DNA of 64,000 bases. It comes from Chamaelirium japonicum (lineage: Eukaryota; Streptophyta; Magnoliopsida; Liliales; Melanthiaceae). The notes beneath the pieces are model-generated. The model was not told the DNA's origin and did not search any database. It saw nothing but the letters and a program-made list of their open reading frames with translations. This document shows, piece by piece, positions 11,704 to 25,219 of this stretch. Numbering within the stretch: position 1 is the first letter of the stretch; each line of letters starts with the position of its first letter. Location of the stretch: assembly GCA_947650365.1 (NCBI GenBank), contig CANTAL010000027.1, positions 1,116,001 through 1,180,000 of the forward strand. The letters are read 5' to 3'. The position numbers and the translations under genes are program-made.

Positions 11704-12673
11704 AGTAGAATGTATCGTGCGAATGAATTAGAATGGATCGTACGAATGAATTAGAATGGATCGTGCGAATGAATTAGAATGGATCGTGCGAATGAATTAG
11801 AATGGATCATACGAATGAATTAGAATGGATCGTACGAATGAATGGATCGTATGAATGAATTAGAATGGATACATTCGTGCGAATGAATTAGAATGGATCG
11901 TACGAATGAGTAAGAATGGATCGTACGAATGAAATAGAATGGATCATATGAATGAATTAGAATGGATCATGCGAATGAATTCGATTGGATCATGCGAATG
12001 AATTAGAATGGATTGTACGAATGAGTAAGAATGGATCGTACGAAAGAAATAGAATGGATCGTATGAAATGATTTAGAAATGGATCGTGCGAATAAGGATA
12101 CATTCGTGCGAATGAATTAGAATGGATCGTACGAATGAGTAAAAATGGATCGTACGAATGAAATAGAATGGATCGTACGAATGAATTAGAATTGATCGTG
12201 CGAATGAATTAGATTGGATCGTGCGAATGAATTAGATTGGATCGTACGAATGAATTAGAAAGGATATATTCGTGCGAATGAATTAGAATGGATCGTATGA
12301 ATGAATTAGAATCGATCGTATGAATGAATTCGAATGGATCGTACGAATGAATTTGAATGGATATATTCGTGCGAATGAATTAGAATGGATCATACGAAGG
12401 AATTAGAGTGGATCGTACGAATGAATTAGAATGGATACATTCGTGCAAAAGAATTAGAATGGATTGTATGAATGAATTAGAATGGATCATATGAATGAAT
12501 TAGAATGGATCGAGCGAATGAATTAGAATGATCATACGATGAATTAGAATGGATCGTATGAATGAATTCGAATGGATCGTACGAATGAATTAGAATGGAT
12601 ACATTCGTGCGAATGAATTAGAATGGATCATACGAAGGAATTAGAATGGATAGTACGAATGAATTAGAATGGA
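11704..12673 (-). repeat. Satellite block, R orientation
   Basis: R units beginning at island 1. The first 200 bp are close to consensus. Further right there are GAGTAAGAATGG and GAAATAGAATGG units, the GGAATTAGAGTGG module followed by a 28-mer, and a repeat of that string at about 12590-12660. The block ends at GGATCCATTC. Confidence 0.9.
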
Positions 12674-13050
12674 TCCATTCTATTCTAATTCATTCGCACG
12701 ATCCATTCTAATTCATTCATACGATCCATTCTAATTCATTCATACAATTTATTGTAATTCTTTTACACGAATGTATCCATTCTAATTCATTCGTACGATC
12801 CACCCTAATTCCGTCGTATGATCCATTCTAATTCATTCATACGATCCATTCTAATTCATTCGCACGTATGTATCCATGGGAATGAATCCATTCTAATTCA
12901 TTCGTACGATCTATTCTAATTCATTCGTACGATCCATTCTAATTCATTTGCATGATTTATTCATACGATTCATTCTAATTCATTCGCACAATCCATTCTA
13001 ATTCATTCGCACGATTCATTCGTATGATCCATTCTAATTCATTCGCATGA
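12674..13050 (+). repeat. Short satellite block, F orientation
   Basis: F units including TTTTACACGAATGT, the CCACCC module and a run of units with partly deleted cores (GCATGATTTATTCATACGATTC) at about 12950. That run matches 240-310 at the left end of the window, so this segment is a second copy of that region. Confidence 0.88.
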
Positions 13051-13919
13051 ATGGAATGAATTAAAATGGATACATTCGTGCGAATGAATTAGAATGGATC
13101 GTATGAATGAATTAGATTGGATCGGAATGGTTCGTACGAATGAATTAGAATGGATACATTCGTGCGAATGAATTAGAATGGATCGTATGAATGAATTAGA
13201 ATGGATCGTATGAAGGAATTAGAATGGATCGTACGTATGAATTAGAATGGATACATTCATGGGAATGAACTAGAATGGATCGTATGAAGGAATTAGAATG
13301 GGTCATACGAATGAAATAGAATGAATCGTGTGAATGAATTAGAATGGATCGTACGAATGAATTAGAATGGATTGTATGAATGAATTAGAATGGATCGTAT
13401 GAATGAATTAGAATGGATCGTGCGAATGAATTAGAATGGATCGTAAGAATGAATTAGAATGGATACATTCGTGCGAATGAATTAGAATGGATCGTACGAA
13501 TGAGTAAGAATGGATCATAAGAATGAAATAGAATGGATCGTACGAATGAATTAGAATGGATCGTGCTAATGAATTAGAGTGGCTCGTACGAATGAATTAG
13601 AATAGATTGTGCGAATGAATTATAATGGATCTTACAAATGAATTAGAATGGATACATTCGTGCGAATGAATTAGAATGGATCGTATGAATGAATTAGATT
13701 GGATCTTATGAATGAATTAGAATGGATCGTACGTATGAATCAGAATGGTTACATTCATGGGAATGATCTAGAATGGATCGTACGAAGGAATTAGAATGGA
13801 TCATACGAACAAAATAGAATGGATCGTACAAAGAAATTAGAATGGATCGTACGTTATGAATGAATTAGAATGGATCGTACGTATGAATTAGAATGGATCG
13901 TACGAAGGAATTAGAAGGG
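13051..13919 (-). repeat. Satellite block, R orientation
   Basis: R units. The first 250 bp repeat the R block at 345-600 (both have the unusual GATTGGATCGGAATGG join). Two copies of the ACATTCATGGGAATG module (about 13250 and 13750) are followed by CGAAGG linkers. A rare ACGAACAAAATAG unit at about 13806 recurs at about 17016. Confidence 0.88.
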
Positions 13920-14390
13920 ATCCATTCCAATTCATTCTAATTCATTCGTATGATCCATTCTAATTCATTCATACGATCCATTCTAATTCATTCATACGAT
14001 ACAATCTAATTCATTCATACGATCCATTCTTATTCATTCGCACGAATGTATCCATTCTAATTCATTCGTACAATCGATTCTAATTCATTCGCATGATCCA
14101 ATCTAATTCATTCACACGATCCATTCTAATTCATCATTCGCACAATCCATTCTAATTCATTCGTACGATCCATTCTAATTCATTAGCACGATCCATTCTA
14201 ATTCATTCGTATGATCCATTCTATTTCTTTCTTACGATCCATTCTTACTCATTCATACGATCCACTCTAATCCATTCGCACGAATGTATCGATTATAATT
14301 CATTCGTACGATCCATTCTTATTCATTCACACGATCCATTATAATCCATTCATACTATCTATTCTAATTCATTCGTACAATCCATTCTAT
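13920..14390 (+). repeat. Satellite block, F orientation, inside the 3.2-kb duplication
   Basis: F units bounded on the left by GGATCC and on the right by TCTATAGA. It contains ACAATCGATTC, a CATCATTCGCACAATCC junction unit, an ATTAGCAC linker, and the TATTTC / CTTACTC pair. Confidence 0.9.
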
Positions 14391-17158
14391 AGAATGGATA
14401 CATTCATGGGAATGAATTAGAATCGATCGTGCGAAGGAATTAGAATGGATCATACAAATGAATTAGAATGGATCGTATGAATGAATTCGAATGGATCGTA
14501 CGAATGAATTAGAATAGATTGTTCGAATAAATTAGAATGGATCGTACGAATGAATTAGAATGGATACATTCGTGCGAAAGAATTAGAATGGATTGTATGA
14601 ATGAATTAGAATGGATCGTGCAAATGAATTAGAATGGATCGTGCGAATGAATTAGAATGGATCGTACGAATGACTTAGAATAGATTGTGCGAATAAATTA
14701 GAATGGATCGTACGAATGAATTAGATTGGATACATTCGTGCGAATGAATTAGAATGGATCGTATGAATGAATTAGAATGGATCGTATGAATGAATTCGAA
14801 TGGATCGTGCGAATGAATTAGAATAGATACATTCGTGCGAATGAATTAGAATGGATCATACGAAGGAATTAGGGTAGATCGTACGAATGAATTAGAATGG
14901 ATACATTCGTGCGAAAGAATTAGAATGGATTGTATGAATTAATTAGAATGGATCGTATGAATGAATTAGAATGGATCGTGCGAATGAATTAGAATGGATC
15001 GTGCTAATGAATTAGAATGGATCGTACGAATGAATTAGAATAGATTGTGCGAATGAATTAGGATGGATCGTACGAATGAATTAGAATGGATCGTATGAAT
15101 GAATTAGAATGGATCGTGCAAATGAATTAGAATGAATCGTACGAATGAATTAGATTGGATACATTCGTGCGAATGAATTAGAAAGGATCGTACGAATAAG
15201 TAAAAATGGATCGTACAAATGAAATAGAATGGATCATACGAATGAATTAGAATGGATCGTGCTAATGAATTAGAATGGATCGTACGAATGAATTAGAATA
15301 GATTGTGCGAATGAATACATTCGTGCTAATGAATACATTCGTGCGAATGAATACATTCGTGCGAATGAATACATTCGTGCGAATGAATTAGAATGGATCG
15401 TATGAATGAATTAGAATGGATAGTATGAATGAATTAGAATGGATCGTATGAATGAATTCGAATGGATCGTACGAATGAATTAGAATGGATACATTCGTGC
15501 GAATGAATTAGAATGGATCATACGAATGAAATAGAATGTATCCATTCTAATTCATTCATAGAATGGATCGTACGATGGAATTAGAATGGACCGTACGAAT
15601 GAATTAGAATGGATCGTACGAATGAATTAGAATGGATCGTGTGAATGAATTAGATTGGATCGGGTGAATGAATTAGAATGGATCGTACAAATAAATTAGA
15701 ATGGATACATTCGTGCGAATGAATTAGAATGGATCGTATGAATGAATTAGAATGAATCGTATGAATGAATTCGAATGGATCGTACGAATGAATTAGAATG
15801 GATCGTGCGAATGAATTAGAATGGATCGTACGAATGAATTAGAATGGATCGTATGAATGAATTCGAATGGATCGTACGAATGAATTCGAATGGATCGTGC
15901 GAATGAATTAGAATGGATCGTAGGAATGAATTAGAATGGATCGTAGGAATGAATAAGAATGGATCGTATAAATGAATTCGAATGGATCGTACGAATGAAT
16001 TAGAATGGATACATTTGTGCGAATGAATTAGAATGGATCATACGAAGGAATTAGGGTTGTTCATACGAATGAATTAGAATAGATACATTCGTGCGAAAGA
16101 ATTAGAATGGATTGTATGAATGAATTAGAATGGATCGTATGAATGAATTAGAATGGATCGTGCGAATGAATTAGAATGGATCGTACAAATGAATTAGAAT
16201 GGATCGTATGAATGAATTAGAATGGATCATTCGAATGAATTAGAATGGATCGTACGAAAGAATTAGAATGGATACATTCGTGCGAATGAATTAGAATGGA
16301 TCGTACGAATGAGTAAGAATGGATCGTACGAATGAAATAGAATGGATCGTACAAATGAATTAGATTGGATCGTGCTAATGAATTAGAATGGATCATACGA
16401 ATGAATTAGAATAGATTATGCGAATGAATTAGAATGGATCATACGAATGAATTAGAATGAATACATTCGTGCGAATGAATTAGAATGGATCGTATGAATG
16501 AATTAGATTGGATCGTATGAATGAATTAGAATGGATCGTTCGAATGACTTAGAATGGATCGTACGAATGAATTAGAATGCATACATTCGTGCAAATGAAT
16601 TAGAATGGATCGTACGAATGAGTAAAAATGGATCGTACGAATGAAATAGAATGGATCGTACGAATGAATTAGAATGGATCGTGCTAATGAGTTAGAATGG
16701 ATCGTACGAATGAATTAGAATAGATTGTGCGAATGAATTAGAATAGATCATACGAATGAATTAGAATGGATACATTTGTACGAATGAATTAGAATGGATC
16801 GTATGAATAAATTAGATTGGATCGTATGAATGAATTAGAATGGATCGTACGTATGAATTAGAATGGATTCATTCATGGGAATGAATTAGAATGGATCGTA
16901 CGAAGGAATTCGAATGGATCATACGAATGAAATAGAATGGATCGTACGAAGGAATTAGAATGGATCGTACGAAGATATTAGAATGGATCGTACGAAGGAA
17001 TTAGAATGGATCATACGAACAAAATAGAATGGATCGTACGAAGGAATTAGAATGGATCATACATTATGAATGAATTAGAATGGATCGTACGTATGAATTA
17101 GAATGAACACATTCATGGGAATGAATTAGAATGGATCGTACGAAGGAATTAGAAGGGA
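14391..17158 (-). repeat. Satellite block, R orientation
   Basis: R units with many 28-mers and GGAATTAGGGT modules. It contains a run of four 18-bp units (15309-15380) and a one-unit flip to F at about 15540-15556. The right end has several CGAAGG-linked units and the GAACAAAATAG unit. Confidence 0.92.
15309..15380 (-). repeat. Four tandem 18-bp short units
   Basis: Four adjacent copies of GAATGAATACATTCGTGC (the second begins TAATG). The unit is the 28-mer minus 10 bp of core. The matching place in the right copy of the 3.2-kb duplication has one copy (18586-18603), and so does 63802-63819, so the run expanded locally. Confidence 0.93.
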
Positions 17159-20100
17159 TCCATTCCAATTCATTCTAATTCATTCGTACGATCCATTCTA
17201 ATTCTAATTCATTCGCACGAATGTATCCATTCTAATTCATTCGTACGATCCATTCTAATTTATTCGCACGAATGTATCCATTCTAATTCATTCGTACAAT
17301 CGATTCTAATTCATTCGCATGATCCAATCTAATTCATTCGCACGATCCATTCTAATTCATCATTCGCACAATGCATTCTAATTCATTCGTATGATCCATT
17401 CTAATTCATTAGCACGATCCATTCTAATTCATTCGTATGATCCATTCTATTTCTTTCGTACGATCCATTCTTACTCATTCGTACGATCCATTCTAATACA
17501 TTCGCATGAATATATCCATTCTAATTCATTCGTATGATCCATTCTAATTCGTTCGCACGATCCATTATAATCCATTCATACTATCTATTCTAATTCATTC
17601 GTACGATCCATTCTATAGAGTGGATACATTCATGGGAATGAATTAGAATCGATTATGCGAAGGAATTAGAATGGATCATACGAATGAATTAGAATGGATC
17701 GTATGAATGAATTCGAATGGATCGTACAAATGAATTAGAATAGATTGTTCGAATGAATTAGAATGGATCGTACGAATGAATTAGAATGGATACATTCGTG
17801 CGAAAGAATTAGAATGGATTGTATGAATGAATTAGAATGGATCGTGCAAATGAATTAGAATGGATCGTGCGAATGAATTAGAATGGATTGTACGAATGAC
17901 TTAGAATAGATTGTGCGAATGAATTAGAATGGATCGTACGAATGAATTAGAATGGATACATTTGTGCGAATGAATTAGAATGGATTGTATGAATGAATTA
18001 GAATGGATCGTATGAATGAATTCGAATGGATCGTGTGAATGAATTAGAATGGATACATTCGTGCGAATGTATTAGAATGGATACATTCGTGCGAATGAAT
18101 TAGAATGGATCATACGAAGGAATTAGGGTGGATCGTACGAATGAATTAGAATGGATACATTCATGCGAAAGAATTAGAATGGAATGTATGAATTAATTAG
18201 AATGGATCGTATGAATGAATTAGAATGGATCCTGCGAATGAAATAGAATAGATCGTACGAATGAAATAGAATAGATCGTACGAATGAATTAGAGTGGATC
18301 GTGCTAATGAATTAGAATGGATCGTACGAATGAATTAGAATAGATTGTGCGAATGAATTAGAATGGATCGTATGAATGAATTAGAATGGATCGTGCGAAT
18401 GAATTAGAATGGATCGTACGAATGAATTAGAATGGATACATTCGTGCGAATGAATTAGAATGGATCGTACGAATAAGTAAGAATGGATCGTACGAATAAG
18501 TAAGAATGGATCGTACGAATGAATAAGAATGGATCGTGCTAATGAATTAGAATGGATCGTACGAATGAATTAGAATAGATTGTGCGAATGAATACATTCG
18601 TGCGAATGAATTAGAATGGATCATATGAATGAATTAGAATGGATAGTATGAATGAATTAGAATGGATCGTATGAATGAATTCGAATGGATCGTATGGATG
18701 AATTAGAATAGATACATTCGTGCGAATGAATTAGAATGGATCGTACGAATAAAATAGAATGTATCCATTCTAATTCTAATTCATTCATAGAATGGATCGT
18801 ACGAAGGAATTAGAATGGACCGTATGAATGAATTAAAATAGATCGTACGAATGAATAAGAATGGATCGTGTGAATGAATTAGATTAGATCGTGTGAATGA
18901 ATTAGAATGGATCGTACGAATAAATTTGAATGGATACATTCGTGCGAATGAATTAGAATGGATCGTATGAATGAATTAGAATGGATCGTATGAATGAATT
19001 CGAATGGATCGTACGAATGAATTAGAATGGATCGTGCGAATGAATTAGAATGGATCGTACGAATGAATTCGAATGGATCGTACAAATGCATTAGAATGGA
19101 TCGTGCGAATGAATTAGAATGGATCGTAGGAATGAATTAGAATAGATCGTATGAATGAATTCGAATGGATCGTACGAATGAATTAGAATGGATACATTTG
19201 TACGAATGAATTAGAATGGATCATACGAAGGAATTAGGGTGGTTCGTACGAATGAATTAGAATGGATACATTCGTGCGAAAGAATTAGAATGGATTGTAT
19301 GAATGAATTAGAATGGATCGTATGAATGAATTAGAATGGATCGTGTGAATGAACTAGAATGGATCGTACAAATGAATTAGAATAGATCGTATGAATGAAT
19401 TAGAATGGATCGTGCGAATGAATTAGAATGGATCGTACGAAAGAATTAGAATGGATACATTCGTGCGAATGAATTAGAATATCTCGTACGAATGAGTAAG
19501 AATGGATCGTACGAATGAAATAGAATGGATCATACGAATGAATTAGAATGGATCGTGCTAATGAATTAGAATGGATCGTACGAATGAATTAGAATAGATT
19601 ATGCGAATGAATTAGAATGGATCATACGAATGAATTAGAATGGATACATTCGTGCGAATGAATTGGAATGGATCGTATGAATGAATTAGATTGGATCGTA
19701 TGAATGAATTAGAATGGATCGTTCGAATGACTTAGAATGGATCGTACGAATGAATTAGAATACATATATTTGTGCGAATGAATTAGAATGGATCGTACGA
19801 ATGAGTAAGAATGGATCGTATGAATGAAATAGAATGGATCGTACGAATGAATTAGAATGGATCGTGCTAATGAATTAGAATGGATCGTACGAATGAATTA
19901 GAATAGATTGTGCGAATGAATTAGAATAGATCATACAAATGAATTAGAATGGATACATTCGTACGAATGAATTAGAATGGATCGTATGAATGAATTAGAT
20001 TGGATCGTATGAATGAATTAGAATGGATCGTACGTATGAATTAGAATGGATACATTCATGGGAATGAATTAGAATGGATCGTACGAAGGAATTAGAATGG

Positions 20101-20160
20101 ATCATACGAATGAAATAGAATGGATCGTACGAAGGAATTAGAATGGATCGTACGAAGGAA
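17152..20160. repeat. 3.2-kb composite duplication, right copy
   Basis: It repeats the left copy from the GAAGGGATCCATTCC start through the TCTATAGA turn (about 17617), the one-unit flip (about 18768-18790), GTTCGAATGACTTAG (19724) and the ACATTCATGGG / CGAAGG string. It diverges after about 20150. The outer edge is approximate. Confidence 0.87.
17159..17616 (+). repeat. Satellite block, F orientation, inside the 3.2-kb duplication
   Basis: It has the same unit order as 13920-14390, including ACAATCGATTC, CATCATTCGCACAATG and TATTTC / CTTACTC. It has one extra 28-mer at the left. The right turn reads TTCTATAGAGTGG, one base off the perfect palindrome seen at 14390. Confidence 0.9.
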
Positions 20161-22515
20161 TTAGAATGCATACATTTGTGCAAACGAATTAGAATGGATT
20201 GTATGAATGAATTAGAATGGATCGTGCAAATGAATTAGAATGGATCGTGCGAATAAATTAGAATGGATCGTACGAATGAATTAGAATAAATTATGCGAAT
20301 AAATTAGAATGGATCGTACGAATGAAATAGAATGGATACATTCATGCGAATGATTTAGAATGGATCGTATGAATGAATTAGAATGGATCGTATGAATGAA
20401 TTTGAATGGATCGTTCGAATGAATTAGAATGGATCGTACGAATGTATTAGAATGGCTCATGTGAATGAATTAGAATGGATCTTGTGAATGAATTAGACTG
20501 GATTGTATGAATGAAATAGAATGGATCGTATGAATTAGAATGGATCGTACGAAGGAATTAAAATGGATCATACGAATGAAATGGAATGGATCGTACGAAG
20601 GAATTGGAATGGATCGTACGAAGGAATTAGAATGGATCGTACGAATAAATTAGAATGGATACATTTATGCAAAAGAATTAGAATGGATTGTATGAATGAA
20701 TTAGAATGGATCGTGCGAATGAATTAGAATGGATCGTACGAAGGAATTAGAATGGATCGTACGAAGGAATTAGAATGGATCGTATGAAAGAATTAGAATG
20801 GATACATTCGTGCAAAAGAATTAGAATGGATTATATGAATGAATTTGAATGGATCATGCAAATGAATTAGAATGGATCGTGCGAATGAATTAGAATGGAT
20901 CGTACAAATGAATTAGAATAGATTATGCGAATGAATTAGAATGGATCGTACGAATGGATTAGAATGGATACATTCATGCGAATGAATTAGAATGGATCGT
21001 ATGAAATAATTAGATTGGATCGTATGAATGAATTAGAATGGATAGTGCGAATGAATTGGAATGGATCGTACGAATGAATTAGAATAGATCGTACGAATGA
21101 ATTACAATGGATCGTGTGAATGAATTAGAATGGATCGTACGAATGAGTAAGAATAGATCGTAAGAATGAAATAGAATGGATCGTATGAATGAATTAGAAT
21201 TGATCGTGCGAATGAATTAGAATGGATCGTACGAATGAGTAAGAATGGATCGTACGAATGAAATAGAATGGATCGTACGAATGAATTAAAATAGATCGTG
21301 CTAATGAATTAGAATGGATCGTACGAATGAATTAGAATAGATTGTGAGTGAATTAGAATGGATCGTACGAATGAATTAGAATGGATCGTATGAGTGAATT
21401 AGAATGGATCGTACGAATGAATTAGAATGGATCGTACGAATGAATTAGAATGGATCCTACGAATGAATTAGAATGGATCGTATGAATGAATTAGAATGGA
21501 TCGTATGAATGAATTAAAATGGATCGTGCGAATGAATTAGAATGGATCGTACGAATGAATTAGAATGGATACATTCGTGCGAATGAAATTGAATGAATCG
21601 TACGAATGAGTAAGAATGGATTGTACGAATGAAATAGAAGGGATCGTACGAATAAATTAGAATGGATCATGCTAATGAATTAGAATGGATCGTATGAATG
21701 AATTAGAATGGATCATGCTAATGAATTAGAATGGATCGTACGAATGAATTAGAATGGATCGTAGTACGAAGGAATTAGAATGGATCGTACGAATGAATTA
21801 GAATGGATACATTCGTGCAAAAGAATTAGAATGGATTGTATAAATGAATTAGAATGGATCGTGCAAATGAATTAGAATGGATCGTGCGAATGAATTAGAA
21901 TGGGTCGTACGAATGAATTAGAATAGATTATGCGAATGAATTAGAATGGATCGTACGAATGAATTAGAATGGATACAATCATGCGAATGAATTAGAATGG
22001 ATCGTATGAATGAATTAGAATGGATCGTATGATTGAATTAGAATGGATCATGCGAATGAATTAGAATGGATCGTACGAATGAATTAGAATGGATACGTTC
22101 GTGCGAATGAATTAGAACGGATCGCACGAATGAGTAAGAATGGATCGTATGAATAAAATAGAATGGATCGTACGAATGAATTAGAATGGATCGTGCTAAT
22201 GAATTAGAATGGATCGTACTAATAAATTAGAATAGATTGTGCGAATGAATTAGATTGGATCGTACGAATGAATTAGAATGGATCGTATGAATGAATTAGA
22301 ATGGATCATGTGAATGAATTAGAAAGGATCGTACGAATGAATTAGAATGGATACATTCGTGCGAATGAATTAGAATGGATCGTACGAATAAGTAAGAATG
22401 GATCGTACGAATGAAATAGAATGGATCGTATGAATGAATTAAAATGGATAGTGCGAATGAATTAGAATGGATCGTACAAATGAGTAAGAATGGATTGTAC
22501 GAATGAAATAGAATG
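17617..22515 (-). repeat. Long satellite block, R orientation
   Basis: R units. The left half is the R part of the 3.2-kb right copy, including a one-unit F flip at about 18768-18790. From about 20160 there are repeated 28-mers with GCAAAAGAATTAG, and CGAAGG strings. A 70-codon frame (18879-19091) and a 62-codon frame (19995-20183) on the minus strand are repeat translations. It ends at GGATCGTACGTACGATCC. Confidence 0.92.
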
Positions 22516-23645
22516 GATCGTACGTACGATCCATTCTAATTCATTCATACGATCTATTCTAATTCATTCGCATGAATGTATCCATTCTAATTCATTCGTA
22601 GGATCCATTCTAATTCATTCGCACAATCTATTCTAATTCATTCGTACGATCCATTCTAATTCATTCGCACAATCCATTCTAATTCATTCGTACGATCCAT
22701 TCTAATTCATTCGCATGAATCTATCCATTCTAATTCATACGTACGATCCATTCTTACTCATTCGTATGATCCATTCTAATTCATTCGCACGATCCATTCT
22801 AATTCATTCGTACGATCCATTCTAATTCATTCGCACGAATGTATCCATTCTAATTCATTCGTACGATCCATTCGAATTCATTCGTATGATCCAATCTAAT
22901 TCATTCGCACGATCCATTCTTATTTATTCGTACGATCCATTGTATTTCATTCGTATGATCCATTCTTACTCATTCGTACGATCCATTCTAATTCATTCGT
23001 ACGATTCATTCTTACTGATTCATACGATCCATTCTAATTCATTCTAATTCGAATTCATTCATACCATCTATTCTAATTCATTCGCACGATCCATTCTAAT
23101 TTATTCATACGATCCATTCTAATTCATTCGTACGATCCATTCTAATTCATTCACACGATCCATTCTAATTCATTCATACGATTCATTCTAATTCATTCAT
23201 ACAATCTATTCGAATTCTTTCGCACGAATATATCCATTCTAATTAATTCGTACAATCCACCCTAATTCCTTCGTATGATCCATTCTAATTCATTCGCACG
23301 AATGTATCCATTCTAATTCATTCGTACGATCCATTCGAATTCATTCATGCGATCCATTCTAATTCATTCGCACGATCCATTCTAATTCATTCATACGATC
23401 GATTCTAATTCATTCGTACGATCCATTCTAATTCATTCGCACGATCCATTCGAATTCATTCATACGATCCATTCTAATTCATTCATACGATCCAGTCTAA
23501 TTCATTCGCACGAATGTATATATTCTAATTCATTCGTACGATCCATTCTAATTCATTCGTACGATCCATTCTAATTCATTCGCACGATCCATTCTAATTC
23601 ATTTGCACGATCCATTCTAATTCATTCATACAATCCATTATAATT

Positions 23646-24720
23646 CTTTTGCAATGTATCCATTCTAATTAATTCGTACGATCCATTCTAATTCCTTCGT
23701 ACGATCCATTCTAATTTCTTCGTACGATCCATTCTAATTCTTTCGTACGGTCCATTCTATTTCATTCGTATGATCCATTCAAATTCCTTCGTACGATCCA
23801 TTCTAATTCATTCCCATGAATATATCCATTCTAATTCTTACGTACGATCCATTCTAATTCATTCATACGATACAATCTAATTCATTCATGTGATCCATTC
23901 TAATTCATTCGCACGAATGTATCCATTCTAATTCATTCGTATGATCCAATCTAATTCATTTACACAATCTATTCTAATTCATTCGTACGATCCATTCTAA
24001 TTTATTAGCACGATCCATTCTAATTCATTCGTACTATCCATTCAATTTCATTCGTACGATCCATTCTTACTCATTCGTACGATCCATTATAATTCATTCG
24101 CACGAATGTATCGATTCTAATTCATTCATATGATCCATTCTAATTCATTCGCACGATCCATTCTAATTCATTCATACGATCCAATCTAATTCAGTCATAC
24201 GATCCATTCTAATTCATTCGCACAATGAATTAGAATGGATACATTATTACGAATGAATTAGAATGGATCGTATGAATGAATTAGAATGAATCGTACGAAT
24301 GAATTAGAATGGATCGATCCAACTAGTCTATTTCATTCGTATGATCCATTCATACTCATTCGTACGATACATTCTATTTCATTTGCACGAATGTATCCAT
24401 TCTAATTCATTCGTACGATCCATTCTAATTCATTCGTACGATCCACCCTAATTCCTTCGTATGATCCATTCTAATTCATTCGCACGAATGTATCCATTCT
24501 AATTCATTCGTACGATACATTCGAATTCATTCATACGATCTATTCTAATTCATTCGTACGATCCATTCTAATTCATTCGCACGATCCATTCTAATTCATT
24601 CATACGATCCATTCTAATTCATTCTAATATCCATTCTAATTCATTCGCACAATCTATTCTAATTCATTCATACGATCCATTCTAATTCATTCGCACGAAT
24701 GTATCCATTCTAATTCATTC
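23646..24720 (+). repeat. 2.6-kb higher-order repeat, left verified part
   Basis: Landmarks shared with the right copy are: TTTTGCA (23646 and 26383), CCCATGAA (23813 and 26530), the rare AACTAGTC (24321 and 26923) and CTAATATCC (24624 and 27226). The offset falls from about 2,717-2,737 to 2,602. The right copy has therefore lost roughly 115-135 bp, mostly from the R piece just before AACTAGTC. Confidence 0.87.
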
Positions 24721-25219
24721 GTACGATCCATTCTAATTCAATCGTACGATCCATTCTAATTCATTCGCACGATCCATTCTAATTCATTCGCACGATCCAT
24801 TCTAATTCATTCGCACAATCTATTCTAATTCTTTCGCACGAATGTATCCATTCTAATTCATTCGTACGATCCACCCTAATTCCTTCATATGATCCATTCT
24901 AATTTATTCGCACGAATATATCCATTCTAATTCATTCGTACGATCCATTCGAATTCATTCATACGATCCATTCTAATTCATTCATACAATCCATTCTAAT
25001 TCATTCGCACGAATGTATCCATTCTAATTCATTCGTACGATCCATTCTAATTCATTCGCACAATCTATTCTAATTCATTCGTACGATCCATTCTAATTCA
25101 TTCGCACGATCCATTCTAATTCATTCATACAATCCATTCTAATTCTTTTGCACGAATGTATCCATTCTAATTCATTCGTACGATCCATTCTAATTCCTTC
25201 GTACGATCCATTCTAATTC

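Larger units (their letters stand above)
11478..11704. repeat. Island 1: 92-bp inverted repeat of non-satellite element E
   Basis: Arms at 11478-11569 and 11613-11704 are the same length with no gaps. By eye they differ at five of 92 positions. Most of each arm is not satellite. The outer 20-30 bases of each arm run into satellite (CATTCGTAATTCATTCG on the left, its complement on the right). The 43-base loop holds 29 more bases of E and then 14 bases of F satellite. So the structure is two E copies head to head, the left one longer than the right. The island lies exactly where the array turns from F to R. E has no match I recognise and no open frame of note. Confidence 0.93.
13914..17151. repeat. 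3.2-kb composite duplication, left copy
   Basis: It starts at GAAGGGATCCATTCCAATTC, runs through an F block, turns at CATTCTATAGAATGG (about 14390), then continues as R. The same string of landmarks recurs 3,238, 3,227, 3,229 and 3,183 bp later: the start, the TCTATAGA turn, the one-unit flip, and the GTTCGAATGACTTAG unit. The duplication therefore copied an existing inversion. Confidence 0.9.

Noticed and set aside
11478-11704. Island 1 as a small inverted-repeat DNA transposon
   Set aside because: The arms run into satellite with no target-site duplication, the loop contains satellite, and the other copies of E are single and not bounded by inverted repeats. Fold-back duplication explains it better.
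18879-19091. 70-codon open frame, - strand
   Set aside because: Three 23-bp units give 23 codons, so HSNSF-RSILIHSYDPF repeats follow from the satellite. Variant units simply remove the stop that usually falls in frame.
19995-20183. 62-codon open frame, - strand, nearly identical to the frame at 55821-56009
   Set aside because: The similarity reflects a shared higher-order satellite string, not a conserved protein. Both frames end at the same unit.
24316-24328. AACTAGTC join as an insertion site of another element
   Set aside because: It is only about 8 unusual bases between satellite units. It recurs once, at 26923, because it lies inside the 2.6-kb duplication.
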